This document shows, in pieces, positions 63,064 to 64,000 of a stretch of 64,000 bases of DNA (position 1 is the stretch's first letter; each line of letters starts with the position of its first letter). Under the pieces are notes generated by a model. That model saw only the letters and a program-made list of their open reading frames with translations. It was not told where the DNA came from and did no database searches. Both the position numbers and the translations under genes were made by a program. The stretch is from NORP294 sp047627915 (GTDB lineage: Bacteria > Bacteroidota > Bacteroidia > Flavobacteriales_E > Vicingaceae): positions 1 through 64,000 of the forward strand of contig JBLHTZ010000008.1 of assembly GCA_047627915.1 (NCBI GenBank), read 5' to 3'.

Positions 63064-64000
63064 ATGAAAAAGAATTACATTTTACTATCAGGGTTGGTGT
63101 TAGCTTCATGTTTGGCTTTTGCTCAAAATAGAATGAGCACGCAAAACATGTCTAACTTTGAAGTTCCTGCAGCATTATCAAGCGAAGTAAAATCAGCGGA
63201 CCCTGATTTTCTTAAAAAAGCAAAACAAAATGCTAAGGCCTTTGGTGATACATTGTATTATCAAGATTTTGCAAATGGATTACCAACAAACTGGTCCGTA
63301 GTAAACAACAATCCAAATAACTTCCAGTGGGTTTGGAATACAGTTTACCAAAATGGTCAGTTTTCTGCTGCCACTAATATTATTACATCAACTACGGCAG
63401 CAAACGGATTTATGGTATTAACAGGAGATTTCCATAACACTCCTATTCCTCCTACAGGAGCTGTAGCAATGGATACGTACTTTGAATCAGACACGATTAA
63501 CTTGACAAATAACGGTACAAGTCCAAATGGATTTGGTAGCGTATGGGTAACGTACCAACAAGCATTAAGATACTGCTGTTCAGGAGCGAACAGACTAGTT
63601 CTACAAGCAAGTACAGATAACTTTGTAACATTTCAAGAGTATGATGCAACAAATGCAATTGCTGTAAATGCTGCTTCTGGTACTGTAACCAACGTTATCA
63701 ACATTAGCACAGCTGCTGCTAATTCTGCTACCGTTAAAATTAGATTTTTATCTGAAGGAAACTCTCATTATTATTGGATGATTGATGATTTCGCTGTAAT
63801 TGAAGGACCTGCTAACGATGTGGCATTAAGAACTCCTTATTTAGAGTTTAACTTTGATTACGCATACAATCCTTTTTACGGACAAATTCCGTTTGACTTA
63901 TTCCCACCACTTCCATTATCAGGATTCGTTTACAATAACGGTTCTAATGATTTAACTGGTGTAAGAATCGAAGGAGATATCTTCAATACTGCTACTCCTG
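63064..64000 (+). CDS. Secreted protein with jelly-roll-like N-terminal domain (runs off the window)
   Basis: The frame opens at ATG 63064 and stays open to the window end, so 312 residues are seen. Signal peptide: MKKNYILLSGLVLASCLAFAQ. The following region, DTLYYQDFANGLPTNWSVVN to SHYYWMIDDFAVIEG, is typical of MAM/concanavalin-like domains in large T9SS-exported Bacteroidota proteins (FxxGLPxNW start, WxIDDxxV end). The sequence then continues with DVALRTPYLEFNF. A C-terminal sorting domain, if present, is outside the window. No catalytic motif is seen; adhesion or carbohydrate binding is a guess. Confidence 0.8.
   Translation, partial: MKKNYILLSGLVLASCLAFAQNRMSTQNMSNFEVPAALSSEVKSADPDFLKKAKQNAKAFGDTLYYQDFANGLPTNWSVVNNNPNNFQWVWNTVYQNGQFSAATNIITSTTAANGFMVLTGDFHNTPIPPTGAVAMDTYFESDTINLTNNGTSPNGFGSVWVTYQQALRYCCSGANRLVLQASTDNFVTFQEYDATNAIAVNAASGTVTNVINISTAAANSATVKIRFLSEGNSHYYWMIDDFAVIEGPANDVALRTPYLEFNFDYAYNPFYGQIPFDLFPPLPLSGFVYNNGSNDLTGVRIEGDIFNTATP

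Noticed and set aside
1..64000. CRISPR arrays, prophage, insertion sequences, rRNA or tRNA genes
   Set aside because: No regularly spaced repeats, transposase or integrase motifs, terminal inverted repeats, or cloverleaf-like intergenic sequence were recognised by eye; a tRNA or covariance-model scan was not possible.

Overview
The window is a compact, AT-rich, gene-dense piece of a chromosome from a member of the phylum Bacteroidota, most likely order Flavobacteriales. The lineage call rests on several things: lipoproteins with a cysteine after a short N-terminal helix, TonB-dependent receptors with carboxypeptidase-regulatory N-terminal domains, a PorV/PorQ-family barrel, a type IX secretion (T9SS)-type sorting domain, the long form of IspG, bacterial PcrB, and promoters with a TAnnTTTG-like -7 element instead of a sigma-70 -10 box. 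Genus cannot be set from the sequence. No rRNA, tRNA, CRISPR array, insertion sequence or prophage was recognised. This is core chromosome with one decayed gene.

Layout. 1-618: 5' part of a secreted surface-type protein leaving the window (minus). 806-2602: lepA. 2619-6633: minus-strand operon pdxJ, alpha/beta hydrolase, GT2 glycosyltransferase, pyrC, DUF4296 lipoprotein. 6707-16723: plus-strand envelope operon with CBS protein, POTRA/barrel protein, nadK, two outer-membrane barrel proteins, uppS, bamA, two Skp/OmpH chaperones, a terminator, and murI directly after it. 16720-27874: prfB, recQ, ligA, a broken short-chain fatty acid transporter gene (atoE type), an ABC permease/GT2/flippase-like operon, ruvC, HIT protein and greA. 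27956-37080: three-gene minus operon encoding a 1250-aa TonB-dependent receptor, a 1422-aa exported protein with a sorting-domain-like C-terminus, and a PorV/PorQ-family barrel. 37225-41974: small secreted basic protein, Rieske-like lipoprotein, ahcY, phosphopantetheinyl transferase, PcrB, PnuC-type transporter and NadR-like kinase. 41950-44619: a promoter, a thiamine pyrophosphate (TPP) riboswitch and a TonB-dependent receptor. 44667-48743: Xaa-Pro aminopeptidase, hydrolase and ispG. 48792-56134: solute-binding protein, coiled-coil lipoprotein, M20 amidohydrolase, half-size TauE/SafE protein, a large propeller/barrel fusion and an MBL hydrolase. 56127-59556: kynU, kmo and an outer-membrane protein. 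60084-62948: gcvP. 63064-64000: start of another secreted protein.

How the genes fit together. The 7-16 kb block is an envelope-building module: undecaprenyl carrier (UppS), outer-membrane protein insertion (BamA), periplasmic chaperones (two OmpH) and D-glutamate for peptidoglycan (MurI). The 41-44 kb block looks like thiamine uptake: an outer-membrane receptor under TPP control beside an inner-membrane PnuC-type carrier and a kinase that could trap the substrate. KynU and Kmo act in the kynurenine route of tryptophan breakdown or NAD synthesis. PcrB points to an archaeal-type glycerol ether lipid precursor.

The most interesting points are the receptor/exported protein/PorV triad, the TPP element with a start-codon-masking fold downstream, the terminator abutting the murI start codon, the freshly decayed atoE-like gene, the large fusion protein with a non-catalytic peptidase-like N-terminus, and four convergent gene pairs whose stop codons overlap in one tetranucleotide.
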